From a virus: 23,620 nt of DNA. Under the pieces are notes generated by a model that saw only the letters and a list, made by a program, of their open reading frames with translations, was not told where the DNA came from and searched no databases. Below are positions 10,501-16,829 of this stretch, piece after piece. The stretch lies in IMG/VR virus record IMGVR_UViG_3300017768_000087, positions 1 through 23,620 of that record, one strand, 5' to 3'. Each line of letters opens with the position of its first letter. Positions within the stretch are counted from its first letter, which is position 1. A program made the position numbers and the translations under genes.

Positions 10501-13500
10501 AACTTACGATATAATTTTGTGCTGTTAAATCTCCTTCAACAACTAAATTTCCTTGAATTTCTGTTCTTGTTGGTGGTGTTAATAATAGGTCTCCAGTGCT
10601 TCCGTCTAATGTTATGTAAGGAGTAACTCCACCAGAACCATCGTCACTTCTAAGTATCAAATCAGAATCATCGGCTTGTTGGTCTATGTAAAAAGGAGCT
10701 ACTGCATTTTGTTGTATATAAAAAGCTCCAGTATAATTTTTAAATTGTGAATTACTTCCATTGTGAAGTAATCTTATATCACCACTTGCTCCAAGAGTGA
10801 ATTCTATGGAATCACTCGGAATACTTACAAATTTTTGACCACCATCTAATGTTAGGTAAGCAGTAACTCCACCAGAACCATCATCACATTTTAGAATTAA
10901 ATCTCCATCATCTGTTTGTTGTTCAATAGATAAATTACCAGTTCCATTTCTAATAGTTGCATTAGAACCATCGTGCAAAATATCCATATCAGCACCAGTT
11001 CCTATTTGCAATTGAACACTATCGTGTAATCTAAAATTTTTGAATGTTCTGATTAAATTTTCATCACCTTTGAATTTCATATAGTCGGTAACACCACCAC
11101 TACCATCATCTGTTTGAATAATTATTTGTTTATCGTCTGTTGTGTTGCGAATGTATAAATGTCCAGTTCCTACTTGGTCTATGTAAGAATGTGAACCATT
11201 GTGGTATATTTGTAAATCTGCACTATCACCAAAGTTTGCTGTAACACTATCAAGATGTTTAGTGTCTATATGAAATTTTGTTAGTGAAGCACTACCATCT
11301 AAGGTTAGGTAAGCAGTTGTACCACCAGAGCCATCATCTGATTTTAAAACTATATCTCCATCATCGGTATTATTTGTAATGTTTAAAGTTCCAGTATAAT
11401 TATCAATAAATGAATTTGTTCCATTATGAGTAAATTGTAAGTCAGAACCTGCACCTATTTTTAATGGGTGTGAATCTACTGGTATTTCTACACCATTTCC
11501 TGCTTCAGTTAATTTTAATTGAACTTCTCCACCAACAACAATTTCTAATATGTCATCTGCTTGTTCGTGGATATAAGTATGACCACCACCATCTAAATAA
11601 AGTTTCTTGGTAGCTGTAAGTTTTACATCTTGTTCTATATTTACTGATGTAGCACTACCATCTAATGTTATGTAAGGAGTACTTCCACCACTACCATTAT
11701 CACTTCTAAGTGAAATATCTTTATCATCAGCAAAATTCTGAATAATAAAATCTCCAGTATGATTATTTAGATAAGTGTCTGTTCCGTTGTGAACAATTCT
11801 AAAGTCATTAGATGCTCCCACATAAAAGTTTTGGTTGTCATTAGGTAAAACAAGACTACCAGAATTACTTGCATCTATTTGAATAGCAGTAATCTGACCC
11901 CCACCAGCGTTTACGGAAAAAATTATATCTTGGTCAGATGACAAGTTTCTAAGTTGCATACCTGCTGCAGCATTTTGGTCTATGGTAAAATAGTTGTTAC
12001 TGTTTGAAATATAAGAAACTGAACCATTGTTATATAAGTTTAAGTCGTAACCTGCACCAATAGTTAATTTTTGATTGTCATTTGGTAATATTACTCTACC
12101 TACATTACTTGAATCTATTTGTAATGCAGTAATCGTTGAACCACCATCATTAACCAATATACTAAAATCTTGGTCGGTAGTATTGTTTCTTAAAAAATTA
12201 TTAGAGCCATCGTGATAGAATTGTAAATCACTACTTGCTCCTAACAAAAGCTTTTGTCCGTCATTAGGTAAAACAATATTTGCAACCTCACTTGAATCAA
12301 TAATAAGTGCATTGATAGTAGAACCACCATCGTTTACTGTAAAATAAACATCTGCATCGCTTTTTGTATTTTGTATATAATTATGAGAACCATTATGATT
12401 TATTACAAAAGCATCACTTGCACCCATAATTACAGCACTATTATTAGGAAGTCTTAAATGACTTCCATCAAAAGTAAGATTAGATTCTACATCAATGTTA
12501 TCGGTTCCACCATAAGTTAGTAGTCCGTTTGCAGTAGAACCATCCATTGTGATATCACTACTTCCACCACCAGAACCACCGGCTGCTAACGATGCTGAAG
12601 TAAATACTCCACCACCTACAACGATTCTTTCAAAAGAACCTGTTCCACTACCACTAATGTCTCCTTCTACGGTTAATTCACTTGTTGGTGTTGTTGTGCC
12701 GATTCCGACATTTCCTGATGAGTCTATTCTCATAGCTTCAGAAGTGTTGGTTGTAAATCTCATAGAGTTGTCAGAATTATTATATTCTAAAATACCAGCA
12801 TCTTGGTCATCAATATCTCCAAATTCTATTTTTGAAGCATTGTTAGTTGGTGTTACCATAGTTAATCTAACAGTAGTATTATTCTCAATTAATAGTTGTG
12901 AATTACTTGCAGTAAATGTTCCAGCAGAAGCGTTCTTAACATGCAACTTAGCTTCAGGACTCGTTTCTCCTATCCCGACGAAATGATTATCTCCAGTTAT
13001 ATTTAAAACATAAGCTTTAGTACCACTACTATCTTCAGTAGCAAATTGCATTTTACTTCCGTGAGATAAACTGTCAAAGAAGAAATGACCAGTTATATTT
13101 TCTATAAAACTATTAGAACCATTGTGTCTCATTCTTAAATCGTCACCAGCACCAACCATTAGATATTGATTGTCATAAGGCAAACGAACAGCTTTATCTG
13201 CAGCTCGTAATCGTAGTGCTGATTGTACACTTCCACCATCATTAACTTGAAAAGCCATATCTTGGTCTTGAGCAGAGTTCATTAAAATCAGCTGACCAGT
13301 GACATTTTTTATAATACTATTTCCACTTTGATGATATAACTCTAAATCATTACTTGCACCAATAGATAGTTTTTGATTATCATTTGCTAATTTAACTCTT
13401 GCGTTGTCACTTGCATCTATTCTGATAGCATTAATAGTACTACCACCATCATTAACTTGTAAAAATATATCTTCGTCTTGTGATGTGTTTTTTATTATGG

Positions 13501-13891
13501 TAGAACCTGCTCCCGCATTTTGTATAGTAAGTGCACCATTGAAATTTACAATATTGGAAGTATCATTTGTATGATAAAATCTTAAGTCTTGACCTGCACC
13601 AATAGTTAATTGTTGGTCATCATTAGGTAGTTTAACTCTACCAATTTCACTTGAATCTATTTGAATAGCAGTAGTAGTAACACCACCATCATTAACTCTA
13701 AGTTTAAAATCTTGGTCAGAAGTTGCTAAATCTATATAATTAGATGTACCGTCGTGATAAATCTGTAAATCATTACCAGCTCCTAGCATTAATTTTTTAC
13801 TATCTTGCGAGATTATAATATCACTGGATGCAGTGACTGCGTTAAGATGAGCGTTTGAACCGCTCGATATGAGTTTTTTCCAACTTGGCAT
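4493..13891 (-). CDS. Giant repetitive tail fibre with C-terminal S74 chaperone domain
   Basis: At 3132 residues this is far longer than the T4 long-fibre proteins (gp34 is 1289). The N-terminus MPSWKKLISSGSNAHLN matches the start of the 440-aa protein and may be a shared attachment segment. Next comes an array of about 17 units of roughly 60-80 residues, pattern GAGxDLxxYHxGSxSxIxN then D(D/N)GSGG or VNDGG, arranged in four blocks. Between and after them are G-I-G-T-T-S-P segments typical of trimeric beta-rich fibres. Residues about 2345-2555 look different, perhaps a jelly-roll. Residues 3008-3132 form an S74 intramolecular chaperone with SDERLK, the VGVSAQEV segment and a terminal coiled coil. 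The AAGGAGA site supports the start. The frame is uninterrupted. It is likely trimeric and concerned with adsorption; the receptor is unknown. Confidence 0.92.
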   Translation of the reverse strand: MPSWKKLISSGSNAHLNAVTASSDIIISQDSKKLMLGAGNDLQIYHDGTSNYIDLATSDQDFKLRVNDGGVTTTAIQIDSSEIGRVKLPNDDQQLTIGAGQDLRFYHTNDTSNIVNFNGALTIQNAGAGSTIIKNTSQDEDIFLQVNDGGSTINAIRIDASDNARVKLANDNQKLSIGASNDLELYHQSGNSIIKNVTGQLILMNSAQDQDMAFQVNDGGSVQSALRLRAADKAVRLPYDNQYLMVGAGDDLRMRHNGSNSFIENITGHFFFDSLSHGSKMQFATEDSSGTKAYVLNITGDNHFVGIGETSPEAKLHVKNASAGTFTASNSQLLIENNTTVRLTMVTPTNNASKIEFGDIDDQDAGILEYNNSDNSMRFTTNTSEAMRIDSSGNVGIGTTTPTSELTVEGDISGSGTGSFERIVVGGGVFTSASLAAGGSGGGSSDITMDGSTANGLLTYGGTDNIDVESNLTFDGSHLRLPNNSAVIMGASDAFVINHNGSHNYIQNTKSDADVYFTVNDGGSTINALIIDSSEVANIVLPNDGQKLLLGASSDLQFYHDGSNNFLRNNTTDQDFSILVNDGGSTITALQIDSSNVGRVILPNDNQKLTIGAGYDLNLYNNGSVSYISNSNNYFTIDQNAAAGMQLRNLSSDQDIIFSVNAGGGQITAIQIDASNSGSLVLPNDNQNFYVGASNDFRIVHNGTDTYLNNHTGDFIIQNFADDKDISLRSDNGSGGSTPYITLDGSATSVNIEQDVKLTATKKLYLDGGGHTYIHEQADDILEIVVGGEVQLKLTEAGNGVEIPVDSHPLKIGAGSDLQFTHNGTNSFIDNYTGTLNITNNTDDGDIVLKSDDGSGGTTAYLTLDGSASLTKFHIDTKHLDSVTANFGDSADLQIYHNGSHSYIDQVGTGHLYIRNTTDDKQIIIQTDDGSGGVTDYMKFKGDENLIRTFKNFRLHDSVQLQIGTGADMDILHDGSNATIRNGTGNLSIEQQTDDGDLILKCDDGSGGVTAYLTLDGGQKFVSIPSDSIEFTLGASGDIRLLHNGSNSQFKNYTGAFYIQQNAVAPFYIDQQADDSDLILRSDDGSGGVTPYITLDGSTGDLLLTPPTRTEIQGNLVVEGDLTAQNYIVSSSITYMTQSFSSGSTIFGDSIDDTHQFTGSVQITGSQSVVGDVEISATNKLYLDGGTHTYIYEQAADTLDFVVGGQQMLTMVEGGTDYVRVGDNILLGAGNSLDMYMKHDGTNSSLVNGTGALYIDALGQDSDFFIRVNDGGVTKTALKIDSSEIGNVHLPNWNQALKVGASGNILLYHSSTAAKFVNITGDMEIENTADDKDIILKSDDGSGGTAAYITLDGSAGFTTVQKLMRFNDDVDARFGTGSDLRIRHNGTNSRIDNYTGTLQIRNTLDDADITLETDDGSGGITPYITLDGSATNTILHQDTILNDDKVLYVGNDLTNGLRLFHLSSNNNNYVRSNGGPLNILTAVSQPIYLNTNNTNAITISTAQKVGIGTTSPQEKLDVVSGSAHIRGVDSEGYVLGLGQLANTPTTPLYKISTFDDTSGGTSGLTSGDHLEIYGTRWGFQNTWARGGQGGAVPVAALYSSAGESRLSIYEALNPSSDATYSERIRLRGNGDSWITNKLGVGTTSPDTTLDIFSSGVNGILLNQQTSDSNTSARLMFKQDDTTFTMYGSGGNLEFRSGGTVGSSSGTAQFRITENSGVRIPNDNDTLALGAGEDLYMYHDGSDSFIRNQTGGLYIDQLTDDGNLALRCDNGSGGTTAYLTLNGASTLIDVAKNMRFADSIKSMYGASSDLQIYHNGTNSFGADNYTGHLIFQNRADDSDIIFKTDDGSGGVATYLTLDGSASTVEIAKDTNITGNLLTGQSSNPTLEIRNTATSAGSGAQLIFGHSQAGTTQVARLETHLLNGSESGRAGNLEFWTSRSGTAEQAAQLTHDKYFFIYEAGDTSDYLRLHSDSSRAHYYSPNNYHRFTTASGYIELGPGNSSWGHIQTDRDKFYFNKQITVDSGIVSAYDEDLSLRRAHDSSSDRIDITADYSRIIVNDTERFRADTAGADVTGILTVTGDVTSNGNSVVTKGSLSSNTLSNITTFTSNDNIETSSGNQSGLQVYQDTGGADAFMTFHINGDFAGYFGIDGAINDLAVGGWSYGNGNKYRVFHAGNSTNIISLGTITTGTWNGSVIASAYLDADTAHLSGTQTFTGQKTFTEQVTMNFSDTGERLYIQYNGTTVGDIGANDTSWLRINQSTAKNIYTPRYIRADSGFFVDGATQGITGAGVFRAPNGSVGTPTYSFSNDTNTGMYLITGDKIGLSTGGVVRAEINSSGINSLNSSGYYIDDRRIYDTPSNSTDRGGFHAIIAGLRNSGKQRYLDEDFNNGTNSVTLYNNAGGTNLVVSRITASDDSIVPPNSSGKVIKVAYNGNGSTSPGFGGVYQLINTEENHTFVQIFQAKLPSGRTFVTAANSMGNNSTDHFLTSPEGTGKWEWYARVCHAGDSGTFSTSGFIYVTGGSDTAFTWYIANMTQYDVTETPGDYASQTGYYRSIYDVNATLARGLNDDDRIVVEASETKVIGDSVERARFGSYGIRNNVVGSAGTPSYSFVSDTNTGMLRTAEDTIGFATGGSTRFTMNGSGVLYVSSAVQAGNGGIQIWDGTHGFKTVLAKDSTYTKLLNNDGAVCLYLGDGGDRNNYHDAGGHRFRSATGGTYFGSINGTGLHLGTGNTFASTRLDVDGTSNFTGEMYIDHGGSDYAPGINFMGGTNTPGSNTYENAKIAYYDNSGTGLMRFSIGRGAGTYDFYLGGSKVFGVDAAGQGRFIGSTDIGLVVASTDAGSGIAVKDSNTGGDYYNGMFCATNDLFFKSNNVERMRIDSSGNVSVGGNITLTSGHSFRAHNESSYTKYRLYSTSGAYCIGMISSTGFGAVDSWAMTFTFSDETNRGFLWRKTSHSSGQGAMSLNTEGKLNVAHSVRVGYGISDGTAPGATYALDVSGQIAASNDITAFASDERLKRNIKLIESPLEKVSQLSGFTYNFNNTAKELADYDTEQNYVGVSAQEVKKVQPEAVKLAPFDTDASGSISGEDYLTVQYEKLVPLLVESVKELTKQNKEQQKTIEEQQQRLTKLEEKSNG
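4496..4870 (-). other. S74 self-cleaving chaperone domain of the giant fibre
   Basis: Residues 3008-3132 start with Ser-Asp-Glu-Arg-Leu-Lys. In this family (endosialidase and T5 L-shaped tail fibre type) cleavage occurs just before this Ser, using a Ser-Lys pair, here Ser3008 and Lys3013. The domain continues through G-V-S-A-Q-E-V and Y-E-K-L-V-P-L-L-V-E-S to a Gln/Glu/Lys-rich coiled coil. It is probably released after trimer folding. Confidence 0.88.
6220..6860 (-). other. Non-repetitive, possibly jelly-roll receptor-binding region of the giant fibre
   Basis: This segment lacks the fibre repeat patterns. It contains aromatic-rich strands such as GKWEWYARVCHAG and FVQIFQAKLPSGRTF, and an opening YLDEDFNNGTNS that resembles carbohydrate-binding-like sandwich folds in other fibres. 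The assignment to a fold is by pattern only. Confidence 0.4.
8285..8735 (-). repeat. Fibre repeat block 4 (two units)
   Basis: Two coding units with GAGEDLYMYHDG and GASSDLQIYHNG, each followed by a D(D/N)GSGG strand and TYLTLDG-type end. Their equivalent bases are about 240 apart. Confidence 0.8.
9450..10360 (-). repeat. Fibre repeat block 3 (three units plus variants)
   Basis: The block begins with the variant KLYLDGGTHTYIYEQ. Three GA(G/S) or GTGSDL units follow, one ending in VNDGG and two in DDGSGG. A diverged unit (YVGNDLTNGLRLFH) closes it. Confidence 0.75.
10580..12465 (-). repeat. Fibre repeat block 2 (about eight units)
   Basis: This is the longest array. It begins with VNDGG-type units and switches to D(D/N)GSGG-type units, with a KLYLDGGGHTYIHEQ variant between. 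Nucleotide similarity is still high: 10605-10647 and 10845-10887 differ at only three of 43 bases, 240 bases apart. Confidence 0.82.
13000..13795 (-). repeat. Fibre repeat block 1 (four units)
   Basis: Four units directly follow the N-terminal segment: GAGNDLQIYHDG, GAGQDLRFYHTN, GASNDLELYHQS and GAGDDLRMRHNG. Three have the VNDGG-A-(I/L)-x-(I/L) second half; the fourth diverges into a G-I-G-E-T-S-P segment. Confidence 0.8.
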
Positions 13892-13963
13892 TTAGTTCGT
13901 TCTCCTTATGGTTGGTTACCTATTTGGCCCACTTCCTTGATTGCCACATCAAGGCCAATAAAG

Positions 13964-14179
13964 TTATTTTTGTTTTTTGTAATTCTGTTGTAGTTTTTCC
14001 ACTACTTGTACTGCTTCTATTAATCTTTTGCCAGGAATATTTCCTTCTTGTATCATATATAAAAGAAATTCTATTTCTCTTTTACTAAATTTTATAGAAG
14101 GTGTTGATTTAACAACACTTTCTTGCTTTTCAGTCGATACTCGTAGTTTATCTACTTTTTTATTTTTTACTAATCCCAT
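13964..14179 (-). CDS. Small basic protein, unknown function, upstream of giant fibre
   Basis: This 71-residue Lys-rich protein has a basic, probably disordered N-terminus (1-28) and a helical C-terminal part, FSKREIEFLLYMIQEG then RLIEAVQVVEKLQQNY. Short proteins with a similar E-I-E-F-L-L ... V-V-x-K-L-Q-x-x-Y pattern occur in other T4-like aquatic phages as far as I recall, without assigned function. An AAAGG site precedes the ATG. It sits directly upstream of the giant fibre gene, the kind of place where a fibre-assembly helper could lie (T4 gp57A is a small fibre chaperone of similar size), but there is no sequence match to that protein that I can see. Confidence 0.7.
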   Translation of the reverse strand: MGLVKNKKVDKLRVSTEKQESVVKSTPSIKFSKREIEFLLYMIQEGNIPGKRLIEAVQVVEKLQQNYKKQK

Positions 14180-14203
14180 ATAAACCTTTATTAAGTTTTA
14201 ATC

Positions 14204-15526
14204 TTATTCTACATAAATGTAGATTTCTCCACCTTGAACTCTAATGTTACCATTCTTTTGATAATTAGAATCATCAGATGTCACTACTGATGCAATGTAA
14301 GAATCTGGTGCGATTGCTGTTGCATCTTGTGCTAATTTAGTTCCAACTTGTAAACCAAATCTACCTGCTGAATCATCCCAACCAAATGCTGTACCTGTGA
14401 ATCCTGCTTCAGTCTGAACAATAAATCCACCATCACCTGATGATGAACCACTATTCATCAATATAAATCTATCCTCTACTAATAAGTTTGTAGTGTTGAT
14501 TGTTGTAGTTGTTCCCGTAACATCTAAATTACCGGCGATTATTGCGTTTCCTGTTGTCGTTACGGATGCAAATGTTACATTTGCATTTGTTGCAACATCT
14601 TGTCCAATAGCTATATCATTTGCGTTTGCTGTAACACCTGTTCCACCAACTACATTTAGAGTTCTGTTTGCTGCGATTGTTCCACCACCAGTTAATCCTG
14701 TTCCAGCAATTACACTTACTGATGTGTGGTCAATGTGTTCGTTTGCTACAAAGTTTGTAGTAGCGTCGTGGTCAACATTTACTGATGCTGATAAAGCACC
14801 AATTGCATTACCAATTGTTGCTGCTGTGATTGTACCACCTAATGATGTGTCTACACCTGCAATGGTAATTCCATCATTTGATAATTTTCCATTAGCGATT
14901 GAACCGGCCAACATATCGTTTTCAACTGAACCATTTGCTATTGTTAAAGCACCTCCAGCTGCGATTGTAGCATCTCCACTAACATTAGCAAAAACACTAT
15001 CTTCTAAATTACTAAATGTAATTGATTTCTCTGTTCCGTTGTCCGATACTAAAAATTTGTCTTGTGTTTGATGTAATGTTCCTGCACCATACGCATTTAA
15101 TAATTCAATATCTTGTGCAACACCTGTTAGATTACTTCCGTCTCCACTGAATGAACCAGTGAAAGAACCTGTAATGTGTGAATCTGATACTGCAGATGCG
15201 TTTATTAAATTATCTACGGTCGCATTACCTGTGTTTAAAGTAGATGTTCCGTTATCAATATTTCCGAAACCACTTGAAATAGCACCCGCATTTAATGTTC
15301 CTACGGTAGTTACATTTGATAATGTATCCAGTGCGGATTCAATGGTTGCTTCTGTTGTTGCGTCAAGGGCATCAATGTTGTTTAGTGATGTTGTGTCTCC
15401 ACCTGAAAAAATACTGGTTGCACCTAAAGTAATGTCTCCACCTGATACGGTTAAGTCACCACTTAAAGTCAATCCATTTAGTTCAGCGTCGGAACCACTA
15501 ACAATTACTTTCTTCCAACTCGCCAT
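14204..15526 (-). CDS. Fibre-like structural protein sharing the giant fibre's N-terminus
   Basis: This 440-residue, Thr/Ser/Gly/Ala-rich protein is predicted to be mostly beta structure with no S74 domain. Its start, MASWKKVIVSGSDAELNGLT, closely matches the giant fibre N-terminus. Residues 113-135 (SDSHITGSFTGSFSGDG) and 270-340 (AGTGLTGGGTI, IAIGQDVATNANVTF, AGNLDVTGT) are patterns common in phage fibre and baseplate-adaptor proteins. The IGQDV segment also occurs in the 288-aa and gp15-fusion proteins. The C-terminus (EDRFILMNSGSSSGDGGF to EIYIYVE) looks like a compact terminal domain. A clear AGGAGA site precedes the start. It is probably a short fibre or the inner segment of a longer one; which structure it joins is not shown by sequence. 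Confidence 0.85.
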   Translation of the reverse strand: MASWKKVIVSGSDAELNGLTLSGDLTVSGGDITLGATSIFSGGDTTSLNNIDALDATTEATIESALDTLSNVTTVGTLNAGAISSGFGNIDNGTSTLNTGNATVDNLINASAVSDSHITGSFTGSFSGDGSNLTGVAQDIELLNAYGAGTLHQTQDKFLVSDNGTEKSITFSNLEDSVFANVSGDATIAAGGALTIANGSVENDMLAGSIANGKLSNDGITIAGVDTSLGGTITAATIGNAIGALSASVNVDHDATTNFVANEHIDHTSVSVIAGTGLTGGGTIAANRTLNVVGGTGVTANANDIAIGQDVATNANVTFASVTTTGNAIIAGNLDVTGTTTTINTTNLLVEDRFILMNSGSSSGDGGFIVQTEAGFTGTAFGWDDSAGRFGLQVGTKLAQDATAIAPDSYIASVVTSDDSNYQKNGNIRVQGGEIYIYVE

Positions 15527-15565
15527 TATTTTTCTCCTAAGATTATCTCATTTTAATTCTTTGTA

Positions 15566-15594
15566 GTAAATATATTATTACTAACTATAAATAT
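15566..15594 (-). promoter_or_regulatory. ATATTTATA motif upstream of the 440-aa gene
   Basis: In gene direction the gap reads ATATTTATAGTTAG (motif 15586-15594), followed by a second partial copy ATATTTAC at 15566-15573. It lies 40-68 bases before the start at 15526. This is one of the larger gaps in the cluster and a plausible late-promoter position. Confidence 0.35.
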
Positions 15595-15608
15595 TAATTC
15601 AAAAAGTT

Positions 15609-15929
15609 TTATGAATCAAAACCTAAGTAAAAATTACTACCACTATACATCAATCCACCCTCTTGTGCGGTTGGTGATGTGGTTTGTTCATTCAATACGA
15701 TTGAACCTGTAAATCTACTTATGTCTGTTACGAAGAGGTTTGTTACCTGAACTTCACCACCATTCGAAACATTTAGATTTGAAAAGGAACCACTTAAATA
15801 CGGAACCGTAGCACTACCGATATTATATAAATTTGCGGCATCCGGTATTAATGAACCACTTACAACATCTATACTAGCTGTTGAAAATGTCAATAAGTTT
15901 GCTAATTGTTTTGATTTTAAATTTGCCAT
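15609..15929 (-). CDS. Small fibre-associated structural protein (106 aa)
   Basis: I do not recognise a named family. The protein begins MANLKSKQLANLLTF and contains SGSLIPDAANLYNIGSAT and a DISRFTGSIVLNEQTTSP segment, both typical of phage fibre-like proteins in which sheets are punctuated by F-T-G-S. It ends YLGFDS, recalling the GKFDS and GKFNS ends of the two proteins encoded just upstream. Only a weak AGAG ribosome site precedes the start. It is placed within a run of fibre/adaptor genes and is probably a small adaptor or fibre segment. Confidence 0.75.
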   Translation of the reverse strand: MANLKSKQLANLLTFSTASIDVVSGSLIPDAANLYNIGSATVPYLSGSFSNLNVSNGGEVQVTNLFVTDISRFTGSIVLNEQTTSPTAQEGGLMYSGSNFYLGFDS

Positions 15930-15939
15930 AATATTTCTC

Positions 15940-15952
15940 TATTTATAAATAT
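15940..15952 (-). promoter_or_regulatory. Self-complementary TATTTATAAATA motif before 106-aa gene
   Basis: The motif contains a perfect T4-type late core TATAAATA in gene direction (15940-15947) and its reverse. It is only 11 bases from the 106-aa ATG, which would leave almost no leader and no ribosome site, so it may not serve that gene as a promoter. Confidence 0.3.
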
Positions 15953-16819
15953 CTAACTATTAAATTTACCAAACGCAATTATCTCATCTTGTGATGATAA
16001 TTCATATCCAAGTGAATTGGTATCCAATAATAGTTCTAAGTTTGTTGAAATTTGTTGTATAGTAAGTGCGTCATTCTCTACCAACATACCATTTATAAAA
16101 AACATAAAATCATCTTCAGTTGTAGAAGAAAGAACCGGTGGTGCTGATGCTGTAACTGCACTAAATCTTGAAGTAGAGCTATTTACAAAACTGCCCGTAT
16201 GAACAAATGATTTTCTTAAATAAGACTTAACTGGTGAGTTGTTTGAAAAATATGTATATGCAGCGTACTCAGTTACGATATCATTTTGACTTTTATCAGA
16301 TAAAGAAGCATCATTTGAAATATCTTTAACCAATGGTCTATATTGATTTAAATTGTAAGAGCCGGAAACATCTAAACTACCTGTTAAAAAATGTTTATGT
16401 GAACTTAAATTTGAACCAAATACATTAGAACCAGTATTGTTTGATTGTGTTACATTAGTAATACTTGATGTAAAAGAAGTAGCTGTTTGAGTACCAGTGT
16501 AGGTTAAATTACCTATTGATTGAAAATCATTAGTTGTTTTTACATTATCTTGAAATTGTAAATCACCAACTATTTTACCATCACTGAAAACTAATGCGTC
16601 TGAACCTGTTCCTACGGTTAAACTATCACTACCGAGAACTACTTGATTAAATTGAACACCAGCATTTGTTGATACATCTTGACCGATAGAAATACGAACA
16701 TTAGACTTATCGGTTCCGTCAAAATCCTTTTTTGTGAATCCCTTTCCATCAACGGATAAAGATACACCTGTACCTGACTTTAAAGTAATTGGTTTTTTTG
16801 TTTTAAACGTAAGTGCCAT
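15953..16819 (-). CDS. Fibre/adaptor protein paralogous to the C-terminal half of the gp15 fusion
   Basis: This 288-residue protein aligns along nearly its whole length with residues about 290-566 of the preceding fusion protein. Shared blocks in order are GTGV(S/T)LS; (S)IGQ(D/S)V and VQFN (residues 44-58); a weaker FG..L..(H)..F.TGS segment (134-148); ISNDASLSD (167-175) and VTEYA; RFSAVTASAP (218-227); DDFMFFING (236-244); and the closing SLGYELSSQDEI..FGKFNS. Differences are spread throughout, so this is an old duplication rather than an assembly artefact. The start has an AGGAG site that overlaps the stop of the upstream gene; the gap is 10 bases. Probably a free copy of the same fibre-anchoring or fibre-tip module. 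Confidence 0.85.
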   Translation of the reverse strand: MALTFKTKKPITLKSGTGVSLSVDGKGFTKKDFDGTDKSNVRISIGQDVSTNAGVQFNQVVLGSDSLTVGTGSDALVFSDGKIVGDLQFQDNVKTTNDFQSIGNLTYTGTQTATSFTSSITNVTQSNNTGSNVFGSNLSSHKHFLTGSLDVSGSYNLNQYRPLVKDISNDASLSDKSQNDIVTEYAAYTYFSNNSPVKSYLRKSFVHTGSFVNSSTSRFSAVTASAPPVLSSTTEDDFMFFINGMLVENDALTIQQISTNLELLLDTNSLGYELSSQDEIIAFGKFNS

Positions 16820-16829
16820 TTAATTACTC

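Noticed and set aside
12549-12986. Plus-strand open frame of 145 codons
   Set aside because: It lies fully inside the giant fibre gene on the opposite strand, and the composition is an artefact of fibre codons.
8285-13795. Regular repeats read as a CRISPR or non-coding tandem array
   Set aside because: The repeats are imperfect, in frame, about 225-245 bases long and inside one open frame; they encode fibre units.
13924-13958. Hairpin between the 71-aa gene and the giant fibre as a terminator
   Set aside because: A 7-bp stem (13935-13941 with 13948-13954) plus an outer TTGG/CCAA pairing exists, but there is no T tract, and a stop just before a 9.4-kb late gene is unlikely.
14493-15071. Plus-strand open frame of 192 codons
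   Set aside because: It is antisense to the well-supported 440-aa fibre-like gene. The Ala/Val/Pro-rich product mirrors its Thr/Ser/Gly codons, and there is no ribosome site.
15159-15566. Plus-strand open frame of 135 codons
   Set aside because: Antisense shadow of the start of the 440-aa gene, with biased composition and no independent support.
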